A DNA stretch of 64,000 bases from Clavibacter michiganensis (GTDB lineage Bacteria > Actinomycetota > Actinomycetes > Actinomycetales > Microbacteriaceae): positions 2,356,001 through 2,420,000 of the forward strand of contig NZ_CP080437.1 in assembly GCF_021216655.1 (NCBI RefSeq), given 5' to 3'. The position numbers were made by a program, and so were the translations under genes. Shown piece after piece: positions 25,096 to 33,918 of this stretch (the first letter of the stretch is position 1; every line of letters starts with the position of its first letter). The notes beneath the pieces were generated by a model. That model made no database searches. It saw nothing but the letters and a program-made list of their open reading frames with translations, and had not been told where the DNA came from.

Positions 25096-25127
25096 GGTGG
25101 GTGTGCCGGCATGCCGGCACACCCACC
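25096..25127. repeat. Perfect 32-bp palindrome after the fic gene
   Basis: ggtgggtgtgccggca and its exact reverse complement with no loop, 75 bp past the fic stop. It may be a terminator of bidirectional type, or a protein-binding or recombination site of the former plasmid. Confidence 0.6.
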
Positions 25128-25577
25128 AAGGGCTAGGTGCCGGGGACGGCGAGCACGACGTCCACATCGGCGAGGACGATGTGCGCGCCGGCAAACGAGG
25201 GTGAATACGGCGGTGGTGTCCGCCGTCTCGTGCGCTGCGTCCAGCATGGCGGGCGACGCTTGGGCGGAGCCGCGATGCGGCGCTGTTGGCCTCATCTGTG
25301 CCGCTGCGCGGCGCCCCTCTCTGGGCCCTGCGGGCCCGTTTTTTGGCCGTGAAGCCTTCGGCGGCTCGGTCGCTGCGCTCCCTCGTAGCCACCTGCGGGC
25401 TCCGCGCAAGCGGCTGCGCCGCTGGCTCCTCCGAGATTTTCGGGACGCGGTCGCAAGCTCCCTTATTTCGCCCCGAAATTCTCTCCCCCACCGCCCTTCG
25501 GGTTGCACTACGCCCTCCGGTCGCTAAGGCGTAAAAACGCCTTCACGGCAAAAAAACGAGTGGAAGAGAGAACACAC
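25128..25577. other. Leader region of the ParB-family gene
   Basis: About 450 bp rich in short GC hairpin-prone runs, with no credible ORF. The promoter of the ParB-family gene is presumably here. An AT-rich run near 25540-25577 precedes the start. Confidence 0.35.
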
Positions 25578-27125
25578 GTGACAATTACCGAGAACACCAC
25601 CAGTCCCGTCGGGGTCATCGAGTACCTGGACCCGAACACGCTCATCATCGAGGAGAACGTGCGCCCCAGCGCGGACCTCAACCGGGAGTTCGTGCAGAGC
25701 ATCCGGGCGAACGGCGTCCTGACGCCGGTCCGTGCTCGCCGCGACGCGGAGGGCCGCGTGCTCGTCCGGGCCGGACAGCGCCGCACCCTCGCCGCGCGAG
25801 AGGTCGGCCTGGCCACGATCGCCGTCCACATCATCGACGGCGACGAGGCCACCGCCGAGCGGATCGTGCAGCAGCTCGTGGAGAACGACCAGCGCCTGGC
25901 CCTCACCGACGCGGACCGCACGGTCGCGTTCAAGCAGCTCGAATTCGCCGGACTCACGCCCGCGGCGATCTCCAAGCGCACCGGCACCAAGACCGCGACG
26001 GTCAAGACGACCTTGCAGGTGGCAAACACGCCCGCCGCGGCCGACGCGATGACCGCGCACCAGCTGACGCTGGACCAGGCCGCCGGGCTCGTCGAGCTCG
26101 ACGACGACGAGGAGACCCGGGCAGCGCTCATCAAGACCGCCGTGACCGTGCCCGCGCAGTTCGAGCACGAGCTACAGCGCGCCCGCGACGAGCGCGCCCG
26201 CCGCGAGGCCCTGCAGGCGGCGATCACCGACCACGAGAGCCGCGGCTACGTGATCGTCGACCACGAGAACCCCGAGCACGAGGCGTTCGTGCCCGTCTTC
26301 CAGCTCGTGACCGCCGACGGTCGCTACCCGCGGCTGAGCGCCGAGGAGATGGATGCCCTCGACGGCCGCGGCGCACGGATCGTGGACTACTTCGACGGCC
26401 CGGAGGCGACCTACTACCTCCGGGACCCCGAAGCGGTCGGCTTCCGCCGACGCCAGCACGAGACCCCGGCCGAGGTCACGATGACCGACGAGCAGAAGGC
26501 TGAGCAGAAGGCCGAGCGCCGGAGGGTCATCGCCAACAACAAGGCATGGGACAACGCCGAGACCGTGCGCCGCACGTTCGTCGCGTCGCTCGTCACGCGG
26601 AAGGCCCTCCCGAAGAACGCCGTGCAGGTCATCGCGGCCGGGCTCACCACCTACCGCCACGAGGTTGGCCGCGCCGTCCAGGAAGGCAGCCCGCTCGCGC
26701 ACGAGTTCCTCGGCGTTGCGCGTGAGCGCGGCTACTACAGCGACGCCCTCGGGCAGTACGCCGCGGCGACGCCCACGAAGGCGCAGCACGTCGCCCTCGC
26801 CGTCGTCCTCGGCGGCATCGAGGCGTCGGTCAGTCGCGAGTCGTGGCGGAGCGCCCAGCCCGAGGTCGCCGAGTACCTCCGACAGCTCGCCGCCTGGGGG
26901 TACCCGCTGAGCGAGGTCGAGCAGCTCATCGTCAACACCGACGAGAAGCGCCGCGCCGCGCGCGACGCGGACGACGATGCCGACGATGCCGACGCGGACA
27001 CCGCGGCCGCGGAAACGGACACGGACGCCGCCGAAGTGGACACGGCCACCGTCGAGGACGGCCACGAGCCCATCACCGCTGATCCCTCCGAGGACCCGGA
27101 GCCCGACCCGGCCGAGGCCGCGTAG
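25578..27125 (+). CDS. ParB/RepB/Spo0J-family plasmid protein
   Basis: 515 residues from a GTG at 25578 (gaagagag upstream). The N-terminal ParB nuclease-like domain has IEENVRPSADLNREFVQSIR, NGVLTPVRARR and VLVRAGQRRTLAAREVG, the G-x-R-R box of ParB CTPases. A helix-turn-helix follows (LTPAAISKRTGTKTATVKTT). The middle and C-terminal parts (about 260-470) are specific to actinobacterial plasmid ParB-like proteins, and the last 55 residues are very acidic. It binds a centromere-like site for segregation or acts in conjugation. A broken copy of its 3' end lies at 2887-3240. No parA is adjacent; the nearest is at 32917. Confidence 0.85.
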   Translation: MTITENTTSPVGVIEYLDPNTLIIEENVRPSADLNREFVQSIRANGVLTPVRARRDAEGRVLVRAGQRRTLAAREVGLATIAVHIIDGDEATAERIVQQLVENDQRLALTDADRTVAFKQLEFAGLTPAAISKRTGTKTATVKTTLQVANTPAAADAMTAHQLTLDQAAGLVELDDDEETRAALIKTAVTVPAQFEHELQRARDERARREALQAAITDHESRGYVIVDHENPEHEAFVPVFQLVTADGRYPRLSAEEMDALDGRGARIVDYFDGPEATYYLRDPEAVGFRRRQHETPAEVTMTDEQKAEQKAERRRVIANNKAWDNAETVRRTFVASLVTRKALPKNAVQVIAAGLTTYRHEVGRAVQEGSPLAHEFLGVARERGYYSDALGQYAAATPTKAQHVALAVVLGGIEASVSRESWRSAQPEVAEYLRQLAAWGYPLSEVEQLIVNTDEKRRAARDADDDADDADADTAAAETDTDAAEVDTATVEDGHEPITADPSEDPEPDPAEAA

Positions 27126-27130
27126 CGGCA

Positions 27131-27160
27131 GCGGGGCGCTCCTGGCCAGGAGCGCCCCGC
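27131..27160 (+). terminator. Terminator of the ParB-family gene
   Basis: gcggggcgctcct / aggagcgccccgc, a perfect 13-bp stem with a 4-base loop, 5 bp past the stop. Confidence 0.75.
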
Positions 27161-27238
27161 CCCGCCCGGGCACCACGGCCGCCGCGGGCGCCCGGCGAGG
27201 GGCGATCCCCTCGCGCTCCCCCCATCGACGGCACCCCC

Positions 27239-28155
27239 CTAGCTCGAGGGCGCTATGGCATAGTTTGGCTGCTCCCGAAAGAACTCAGAAATTGGAGTGT
27301 AGATGGATACATTCTTGAACCGCGTGGGGTCGGCCGACCCATGGTGAATGCCGAACAGTACGCCCGACTCGCTGGAAACCGGCCCGCCTGAATCCTCGGG
27401 TTCCGATCCCCTGCTTCCGCTGCGAATTACCTTCTGTCCGCGCGACCGAGCCTGCGCCTCCTCCGTCGGTGGTAGCGTTACAAGCTTGAACGTGCAGTTC
27501 ACGCCAGTCACATAGCCGGATATGCAAATGGACTGCGTACTATTGGGGTCACCTGTTCCGGCTATCGGGACTGCCCGTTCAAAGTTACTGAACGGCAGGT
27601 TCAAAAGTATCTTTCCGACCGCTCGCGGCGTGTAAGACTGAACAATACTGCACCGGGGCGCACCGCTGGGAGTGCCTGAACAATGTGTACTTCTCGACAC
27701 AACAGGATCCACTTCAACAAGCTCAAGGTCCCTGTCTGGAGACTGCCAGATCACTTTTCCTACATTCGTATCTCCTGCGTAGACATCCGCGTTAAGGTCA
27801 CCGCAGTGCTTCGCGGTGGGGATGTATCTCTTAGCGGCCGCAAATGGGAGTATTCTCGAGTACAGAGTCGTGCTCTTCAGCACCGCTCCCGCAGTGCACC
27901 GCACGTCCGCACTGTACGTGCCGGGTGGGGTGGGGTGGGTGAATGAAACGTAAGTACCGATCCTGCGACAATGGGTAGAGAGGTGCGATTAGAGCCGACA
28001 GCCTGGGCTGGTATCGCTGTCGTCACAGCCGGAGTCACGGACAAGAGCAAGCTGAGTACAAACAGCCTAAAAAAGCGATTGTATTGTCGGCGTCGTTGGG
28101 GCATCCGGTCGGATGCGGGGATACGACGGGAGGGGTAATCAGAGCCTTTGGGCAT
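27239..28155 (-). pseudogene. Chp/Pat-1-family protease gene, out of frame at a pentanucleotide repeat
   Basis: The N-terminal frame from the ATG at 28155 encodes a signal peptide (FFRLFVLSLLLSVTPAVTTA through IPAQA) and SLPIVAGSVLTFHSPTPP. It then runs into a stop near 27877. The protease domain is in another frame from about 27920 to 27239 with all three catalytic motifs: IPTAKHCGDL, RDLELVEV and EPEDSGGPV. The frames change at three copies of gtggg on the plus strand (27925-27939). Deleting one 5-bp unit restores ...HSPTPPGTYSADVRCTAG and a full-length Chp protein of about 300 residues. The domain is otherwise undamaged, so inactivation is recent or reversible. The region is AT-rich like the chp gene at 9036. 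Confidence 0.85.
27925..27939. repeat. Three-copy pentanucleotide repeat inside a chp gene
   Basis: gtggg repeated three times on the plus strand (CCCAC on the coding strand). Loss or gain of one unit changes the frame by 5 bp and is enough to open or close the gene. Confidence 0.8.
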
Positions 28156-29273
28156 GAGGGGCTTCTTTCTTTCAGAGGTCGTTGGGGGCATCTCGACGCC
28201 AGTAGAAGGGCGTGCGTTCAAGGAGACGTTGGTCAGAGGATCTCTCGTTCGGTGCACACCTGGATCTAGTACTCCCCAGGCGCGGCAGCGCCGTGCGCCG
28301 GTTGAGCGGAGGGTGACGCAGGGGTTCGTTGCGGGGCACGCGCCTCGAAGGTCGTCGCTCAAGACATGTGCGCAGGAGATTGGCTGCGACCACAGCGACG
28401 CACCCATAGCCGTGTTCCCCGGGTAGTCATTCGACGGGTCTTGGACGCGAGCCAGGTCAACGGCGGTTTAGACGTCGAGCTCGTGCACGAACTCGCCGGT
28501 CCCCAGGCGCGGCAGCCCCCGGCGCCCAGCCCGCACCCCGCGTACTCGCGGCCGCCGGCCGCCGCAGTGCTTGACCAGACGACTCCCGCGACCCTCCCTG
28601 TCATCGCGTGATCTGTGGCTCCCGGCCAGTCCGATAGGGCAGACCGGGCGAGCCCCAGTTTCGGCGACGTCGTGCGGACCCATGCTGGCCGCCCGGCGCA
28701 CGCCGGCGAGAGGGCTGGTAGCCGCTCCGCGGCGGGCAGCGACGACCTGGTGAGAAGGGCGCAGCAGGCTCCCCCAGGGCGGCCGTCCGTTGTCGAAAGC
28801 ACCGGACCAGAGCGCTGATGGATATCCAGCCCTCCCGCAGTCATTCACCCCCCAATGTCATCGACCACAGTCCCCACATCGGTCCCAGATTCATGCGAGG
28901 GATGCGCGCACAACAGTCCCCTGTACCACGCAACGCGCCAATTAGTTCGCCGCGGGAATGTTCTGGGAGTCCCGCGCACGGTAGGGCCAGATATGTATTT
29001 CAAGCTCGTGGGAAATGCACCAGAGTCCCAAGAAGAATGCCCCAAAGTATTGCATTCAGTGCCTCCGATACCGTATTGTTCTATATAGGGAAAGCAACCG
29101 TAGCGGCAACGACGAGAACGGAGCTCCGATGAACACCACCAGCGCCAACGACCAGAACCTCGCACAGGCCATCGGTACCTCCACCGTCGACGAATATGTC
29201 GTTCCGTCGACCCGATGGATCTTCTCCAGTGCGATAGCTGCCAGTGAGAATCTCTTCTCTAGGAGACGTTGTG
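28156..29273. other. Unassigned region between the chp pseudogene and the SSB fusion gene
   Basis: About 1.1 kb with many overlapping short ORFs but no recognisable protein, RNA or repeat. GC content changes along it (GC-rich 28440-28750, AT-rich 28840-29110), suggesting a junction of differently derived pieces. Confidence 0.35.
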
Positions 29274-30032
29274 ATGGATACGCAGAAGCTGTCATCCGAG
29301 CAGGAGCTCGCATTCGACCTCGGCCGCGAGATCGGAATCATCGAGGGCCGAGCCGCCATGGAGGATCTCGCCGACCGGTACTACCGCGCCCCGTACGGCG
29401 ACGAGCGTCGCCCGCAGAACCGGGCCATCGTCACCCGCGAGGAGCTGGAAGAGCGACGCCGAGCTGCGTGGGAGGCCGCGCAGCCCATCACCGTCGACGA
29501 CGCCCTCCGATCCTGGGGAATCGACCCCGCATCACAGCGCGTGACCCCCAGCACTCCCGCCACGACGTCGGCGGCCTCGGCCCCGTCGGCTGCACCGTCC
29601 ACCGCACCGTCCGGCACCACCCACACGAACAGGAGCCGCACCATGAGCCACATCAGCCGAACCGGCAACCTCGCCGGCACCCCCGTCCTCCGCCAGGGGC
29701 CCAAGGGTCCGTACACCTACGCCGCCGTCATCGTGAACGACCGGTTCCAGGACGAGAACGGGACCTGGGTCCAGGGCCCGCCGATCCGGTACGAGCTCGC
29801 CGTCAGCGGCACGCAAGCTGTCGCCCTCGTTGCGACCGCGAAGGCCTGCGGCAACATCCGCGTCACGTTCAGCGGCGCCTACACGGTGCGCGAGTTCCAG
29901 GGCGACAAGGGCACGATCCTGCAGCACAAGGTGTTCGTCGACGAGATCGGCGCCAGCTTCTTCGGCCAGGACGTCACCATCGCCCGACGCACCGCGTCCA
30001 CGTCCACGACCACGACCGCGGGCGAGGAGTAG
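29274..30032 (+). CDS. Single-stranded DNA-binding protein with an extra N-terminal domain
   Basis: 252 residues from the ATG at 29274 with taggag upstream. Residues 1-85 form a helical, charged domain (EQELAFDLGREIGIIEGRAA, ITVDDALRSWGIDP). A Ser/Thr/Ala/Pro linker follows (to about 123). An OB-fold SSB begins at Met124: MSHISRTGNLAGTPVLRQGP, TWVQGPPIRYELAVSGTQAV, RVTFSGAYTVREFQGDKGT. An internal in-frame ATG at 29643 preceded by aggag (7 bases) could yield the SSB alone. The tail is Thr-rich and ends GEE rather than with the usual acidic phenylalanine tip. Plasmid or ICE SSBs protect transferred DNA; this one is followed by other cargo. Confidence 0.75.
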   Translation: MDTQKLSSEQELAFDLGREIGIIEGRAAMEDLADRYYRAPYGDERRPQNRAIVTREELEERRRAAWEAAQPITVDDALRSWGIDPASQRVTPSTPATTSAASAPSAAPSTAPSGTTHTNRSRTMSHISRTGNLAGTPVLRQGPKGPYTYAAVIVNDRFQDENGTWVQGPPIRYELAVSGTQAVALVATAKACGNIRVTFSGAYTVREFQGDKGTILQHKVFVDEIGASFFGQDVTIARRTASTSTTTTAGEE

Positions 30033-30034
30033 CG

Positions 30035-30372
30035 ATGCTCGACTCACTGACCGGAAGCGCTGAGGGCAGCACGCCCGGCGCCGACGAGGACACCCAGCTC
30101 GTCATCGACGTCTACGGCGCGTACGAGACCGCCAGGAGCGGCGCCCGCCACGCCGTCGAGCACCGGCAGCCCACAGGCGCCGCCGCCGGGGAGATGGAAC
30201 CCGGGTCGTCAAAGCGCTCGAGTGCAACAGCGACGCCCGCGACATCGACCTCATGGTCGCCGAGACCTTCGAGACCGCGGGCCTGGCCGGTGACCTACGG
30301 ATCCGTGAACTGGTTGTCGAAATCATGAACGTCGCCAGCGCAGCCGCGAACCCGGCACGGGGTGACGAGTGA
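30035..30372 (+). pseudogene. Small hypothetical plasmid gene, frameshifted
   Basis: It starts at an ATG 2 bp after the SSB stop: MLDSLTGSAEGSTPGADEDT, QLVIDVYGAYETARSGARHA. Around 30165-30195 the good coding sequence switches frame, to VVKALECNSDARDIDLMVAE, TFETAGLAGDLRIRELVVEI and the stop at 30372, which overlaps the next gene's start. The arrangement SSB-this gene-nuclease is tightly packed and operon-like. The function is unknown. Confidence 0.5.
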
Positions 30373-31115
30373 GGGGCCGCACGCGCCGCCTGTACCTCCT
30401 CGCCGCCGTGCTCCTCAGCATCGGCGGCCTCGCCGGGGGCCGGTACGGCAGCGGCCTCGGCAACCTGCAGGAGCCGGCCGATAGCGCGACAGCGGGACCC
30501 CGCACGGCCGCGAGCGGTCCTGTGGTCGACGCCCTGACCGCTGCCGGCCTCGTCCGCGGAGGAGCGGTCGACGCGCCGTCGGTGCGCTCGCTCGTTGACG
30601 CGCACACCCGGACGCCCAACTACGACCGTGCCGCGTACGGGCCCTCTTGGGCCGATACCGAATACAACGGGTGCGACCAGCGCAACGACGTTCTGGCCCG
30701 CGATCTCACCGCGATCACGTACACGATGGCGGATCCCGGCTGCACCGTGGCCACCGGCCACCTCGCTGACGTCTACACGGGCCGCAGCATCGACCTCACC
30801 CGCGGGAAGGCCACCAGGGCGGCCGTGCAGATCGACCACCTCGTACCCCTCGGGTGGGCGTGCCAGCACGGCGCCGCCGCCTGGACGGGGGACCGCCGCG
30901 AGCAGCTCGCGACCGACTTCAACAATCTTCAGGCCATCGACGGACCGACGAACGAGGCGAAGTCGGACCACGGGCCGGCGACGTGGCTCCCACCGGCCGC
31001 CGGCTACTACTGCATGTACGTCACCCGTTTCGCGTTCGTGCTCCACGCCTCCGCGCTCACGACCGACGACGCGCACCGCGCCGCGATCGACCACACCCCC
31101 AAGACCTGCAACTGA
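30369..31115 (+). CDS. Secreted HNH-type (GmrSD C-terminal/DUF1524-like) nuclease
   Basis: 248 residues from a GTG at 30369. An N-terminal signal or anchor helix (LYLLAAVLLSIGGLAGGRYG) suggests export. The catalytic region is AVQIDHLVPLGWACQHGAAA, then QLATDFNNLQAIDGPTNEAK and SDHGPATWLPP. This is the D-H...N...K pattern of the His-Me finger nucleases common as exported actinobacterial proteins. The Cys pairs (CDQRND / CTVATG; C-terminal CMYV and CN) fit an extracellular, disulfide-bonded enzyme. It could degrade extracellular DNA or act against competitors. It is the third gene of the SSB operon. Confidence 0.8.
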   Translation: MRGRTRRLYLLAAVLLSIGGLAGGRYGSGLGNLQEPADSATAGPRTAASGPVVDALTAAGLVRGGAVDAPSVRSLVDAHTRTPNYDRAAYGPSWADTEYNGCDQRNDVLARDLTAITYTMADPGCTVATGHLADVYTGRSIDLTRGKATRAAVQIDHLVPLGWACQHGAAAWTGDRREQLATDFNNLQAIDGPTNEAKSDHGPATWLPPAAGYYCMYVTRFAFVLHASALTTDDAHRAAIDHTPKTCN

Positions 31116-31183
31116 CCACGGGACAGCCCTGGCCCTCGCGGGGCCTCCGATGCGCAATACCCTCGACGGACTACATCATTTCA

Positions 31184-31879
31184 CTATATGGACCGAGTGA
31201 TAAGCCCATCCAGCAGAGCCCGAATATCCCAACGTTGCTCTGACTCGCTGCGGGCGCCCTCAGGCTCATTGCCCACAAGCACAGCCTTCATCCCGGACAA
31301 ATGCGCACCATCTAAGTCCTCAAAAGTCCTATCCCCGACAAACAAGGCGTCGGACGCACGGTCGCACCCCAGCTCCCGCAGCGCATAAGCGAAAATACGC
31401 GGGTTGGGTTTCGCCCATGGTGTAGAAGACGAGTAGACAGTCGAGTCGAACGACGCGCGTGCACCGTCAGCCTCAAGCAGGCGCCCGTGCAAATCGGCAG
31501 GCCAAATGGTGTTACTGACCAAACCAACACGGTATCCGGCGTCGTGAATTATTCGCAATCGCGAAGATATATCCGCTGGTACACGTAGCCACGGACGCCA
31601 AGTATCAATAAATGCCTCAACAGCTTCAAGTCGATAGGGCATGCTCGAGTCAGCTAATACCCGGCGAAATGACCAGGAGCTGCCTCTTTCTACACACGCT
31701 ACTCGAGCGGAGTCCTCTGCCGCCTCTAATGCCAAAACCGACGCTTCAACGTCCGCCGGTCGCACAACTGACGCGTATGCCTCCCATGCAGTGGATTTTG
31801 CAAAAGCCGGAACCGAAGGTGTGAGGGTGCCAGCCAAGTCGAATACAATGGTACTCGCGCTTGCCAGATGTTTCCGCAC
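31184..31879 (-). CDS. HAD-superfamily hydrolase with altered motif I (DxA)
   Basis: 231 residues from a GTG at 31879 preceded by ggagatataac. The frame is open further upstream, but this start has the best ribosome binding site. HAD motifs: I VFDLAGTLT (Asp14 nucleophile; the second acid residue is Ala16), II VGLVSNTIW, III Lys in WAKPNPRIF, IV FVGDRTFEDLDGA. A DxA motif I is known in phosphonatase-type HADs, so activity other than simple phosphate-ester hydrolysis is possible. The helical cap (about 25-110) is of the C1 type. It lies 87 bp downstream of a kinase-like gene in the same AT-richer segment. Confidence 0.8.
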   Translation of the reverse strand: MRKHLASASTIVFDLAGTLTPSVPAFAKSTAWEAYASVVRPADVEASVLALEAAEDSARVACVERGSSWSFRRVLADSSMPYRLEAVEAFIDTWRPWLRVPADISSRLRIIHDAGYRVGLVSNTIWPADLHGRLLEADGARASFDSTVYSSSTPWAKPNPRIFAYALRELGCDRASDALFVGDRTFEDLDGAHLSGMKAVLVGNEPEGARSESEQRWDIRALLDGLITRSI

Positions 31880-31966
31880 GTTATATCTCCAAAAAAATCT
31901 ACCGCCCCGACTATAAGACATAAAGAAGCAACACGCCCATTGTATTACCTGATGCCACCGGCGCGA

Positions 31967-32734
31967 CTATTCAATACCGCGACGGAATAGGGGCGCCCGC
32001 CAGTGCTCCATATTGCTTGCAATGTAGTCATAGCAATCCGACCAATAACCCCAGTGCCCTTCATCGTATAAACGTGACCAAGGAGGCGTATTATTCCGCT
32101 TTCCCGTTTCGAGCAAATCACGCATAGATTCTGTTCGAAGAAGAACATTGGAAAGTATCAAATCGGGCGATCCACTCCAACGATACCCGTCAAGAAAGAT
32201 ACACATTCGTATACCGTTGTTCGCAACTCCAGTACCAGGCTCGAGACCCACAAACGTCTTTATCGCGTACCTCAGGTCCCATTCACGTGTCCCCCAACCG
32301 ACGCCGTCCCAGTCGATGATACACATAGAGCCATCGGGTCGGAGAATGAAGTTCCAGGGCGACAGATCATTGTGACACAGTATAGATCCAGCTTCCGTAG
32401 GAAAGCTAGGGTAAAATCTGTCCATCGCATTTGGCTTGTACGACTCCAGGGCGTCGTGTAATTCGCGGATTGCCGCACCTGCGTCCCGTAGAGCCGTGTC
32501 TGAAAGACGCCCTTGGTCGGCGAGGAGGTGACCAGGGATGTACTCTAAGCGCTGCAGTCCGTCGTCTCCCACACCACTAAATCGCGGCGTTAAACCTGGC
32601 GCTCGTTGTTCAAGGTACCGCAAGAGGCGCCCGACGGCCGGAGTAGACTCGTGCGACGATTTATAAACGACATTCCCCTGACGATATATAACCGGAGCAG
32701 AATTACCGCCAGAGAGGGGTTCCGTGGCACTCAC
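31967..32734 (-). CDS. Aminoglycoside-phosphotransferase-family small-molecule kinase
   Basis: 255 residues from a GTG at 32734 with gaggag 8 bases upstream. APH/choline-kinase fold: N-lobe VIYRQGNVVYKSS, hinge LQRLEYIPGHLLA, catalytic loop ILCHNDLSPWNFIL (Brenner HNDxxxxN) and metal-binding IIDWDGVGWG. The substrate is unknown: family members phosphorylate aminoglycosides, macrolides, choline, fructosamine or homoserine. The HAD gene follows directly, so the pair may phosphorylate and dephosphorylate the same compound, or make a phosphorylated metabolite. The segment is AT-richer than its neighbours, a sign of transfer. Confidence 0.8.
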   Translation of the reverse strand: MSATEPLSGGNSAPVIYRQGNVVYKSSHESTPAVGRLLRYLEQRAPGLTPRFSGVGDDGLQRLEYIPGHLLADQGRLSDTALRDAGAAIRELHDALESYKPNAMDRFYPSFPTEAGSILCHNDLSPWNFILRPDGSMCIIDWDGVGWGTREWDLRYAIKTFVGLEPGTGVANNGIRMCIFLDGYRWSGSPDLILSNVLLRTESMRDLLETGKRNNTPPWSRLYDEGHWGYWSDCYDYIASNMEHWRAPLFRRGIE

Positions 32735-32848
32735 TGTGTTGACTCCTCGCGTTTGTAGTGCTAGCACTTGCATAGCAGTATCCCTGAGGCGCTGCGTCGG
32801 CTGAGCCGTCTACACAGACCAACCCAGTTCCCCTCCGTCGGCCATGGG

Positions 32849-32888
32849 GCTAGTACTATGACTCTGCTAGCAAGGCGCTAGTACTATG
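32849..32888. promoter_or_regulatory. Direct repeats upstream of parA (operator/centromere-like)
   Basis: gctagtactatg occurs at 32849-32860 and 32877-32888 (28-bp spacing), with gctagc between them. Similar gctag elements recur at 33901 and near 34208-34227 around the parAB-like pair. Confidence 0.6.
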
Positions 32889-32916
32889 CAAGGGCTACAG
32901 ACGGGAACGCCTCTAC

Positions 32917-33549
32917 ATGATTCTTCTAGTCGGCAGCCAAAAGGGCGGCGCAGGGAAGTCGACGATCGCGACCAACCTCGCGGCTGAGTACGCCCGACGG
33001 GGGAGTGACGTGGTCCTCGTCGACGCCGACGTGCAGCGCTCCTCCGCTCGCTGGCACGCCGACCGCGAAGCGGCTGGCCTCACGCCCGCCATCGCCTGCA
33101 TCGAGAAGCTCGGCAACATCAGCGGCACCCTCAACGACCTCGACAGCAGGTACGGGGTCGTCATCGTCGACGTCGCAGGTAAGGACAGCAAGGAGATGCG
33201 CACCGGCATGGTCGTCGCGCACAAGATGATCGTCACCGTCCGGCCGTCTCAGTTCGACCTCGACACCCTGCCGCACATGAGCGAACTCGTGGAGCAGGCA
33301 CGGGACCTCAACCCGGGGCTCGACGTCCGCAGCCTCCTGACCCAGGTTCCCACCAACCCCGGAGTCACCGAACGGGCCGACTCGGAGGACTATCTCTCGG
33401 ACTACCCCGAACTGCGCCCGCTGCAGACCGTCGTCTTCGAGCGCAAGGCGTATCGCGACGTCATCGGCGAGGGACGCGGCGTCGTCGAGTGGAGCAACCC
33501 GAAGGCACGAGCAGAGATCCAGGAACTGGCAGCGGAGGTGACGGCGTAA
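32917..33549 (+). CDS. parA: ParA-family partition ATPase
   Basis: 210 residues. A deviant Walker A at the N-terminus (LVGSQKGGAGKSTIATNLA), VVLVDADVQRSSARWHADRE (Walker A') and YGVVIVDVAGKD (Walker B). There is no N-terminal DNA-binding domain, so it is a type Ib/MinD-like small ParA. It moves or positions plasmid DNA together with its partner. The stop overlaps the start of the next gene (TAATG), the usual layout of parA with a small centromere-binding protein. Confidence 0.88.
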   Translation: MILLVGSQKGGAGKSTIATNLAAEYARRGSDVVLVDADVQRSSARWHADREAAGLTPAIACIEKLGNISGTLNDLDSRYGVVIVDVAGKDSKEMRTGMVVAHKMIVTVRPSQFDLDTLPHMSELVEQARDLNPGLDVRSLLTQVPTNPGVTERADSEDYLSDYPELRPLQTVVFERKAYRDVIGEGRGVVEWSNPKARAEIQELAAEVTA

Positions 33550-33881
33550 TGGCCATCAAGAAGAGGACCCAGCAGGAACGTGACCGCGAAGCCCGCATCG
33601 AGGCATTCGGCGCCGCCGCCGAGGCGCGCAGCAACGAGCCGGCGCCCGCTGCGGAACCTGCGGTGCCGGCAGTCGCACCCTCCGGCGATCGTCAACCGGC
33701 GCCGGCTCCGGGGGAGCAGCGCGCCTGGCCCAAGAACGCCCTCATCCGCTACCCGAACGAGGACCTCCCGAAACTCCTCGCTGAGGTCGCCGCCCTAGAA
33801 GAGCGCACGCATCACGCCACCACGCTTCGTGCGCTGCGCCGAGGGCTCGAGGTCCTCCGCGAAGAACACCTCAGCCGCTGA
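33549..33881 (+). CDS. Small ParB-like centromere-binding protein
   Basis: 110 residues, translationally coupled to parA. A basic N-terminus (MAIKKRTQQERDREARIEAF), an Ala/Pro-rich linker (about 28-58) and a C-terminal helical region (LIRYPNEDLPKLLAEVAALE, TTLRALRRGLEVLREEHL), the last compatible with a ribbon-helix-helix or helical DNA-binding dimer. The identification relies on position after parA and on the flanking repeats. Confidence 0.65.
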   Translation: MAIKKRTQQERDREARIEAFGAAAEARSNEPAPAAEPAVPAVAPSGDRQPAPAPGEQRAWPKNALIRYPNEDLPKLLAEVAALEERTHHATTLRALRRGLEVLREEHLSR

Positions 33882-33888
33882 CTTGGGG

Positions 33889-33918
33889 TGCTATCAGGAT
33901 GCTAGCTATATGATAGCA
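33889..33918. promoter_or_regulatory. Inverted repeat, candidate parS-like site
   Basis: tgctatca and tgatagca, perfect 8-bp arms 14 bases apart, with gctagc inside. It lies immediately after the centromere-binding-protein gene and carries the same gctag core as the repeats before parA. Confidence 0.5.

Noticed and set aside
23957..25129. A 390-codon minus-strand ORF
   Set aside because: It is the reverse shadow of the vbhA-like and fic genes, whose protein motifs are clear on the plus strand.
28359..28848. Two overlapping minus-strand ORFs of 126-161 codons
   Set aside because: Composition is typical of random high-GC frames; no motif or signal peptide is seen in either.
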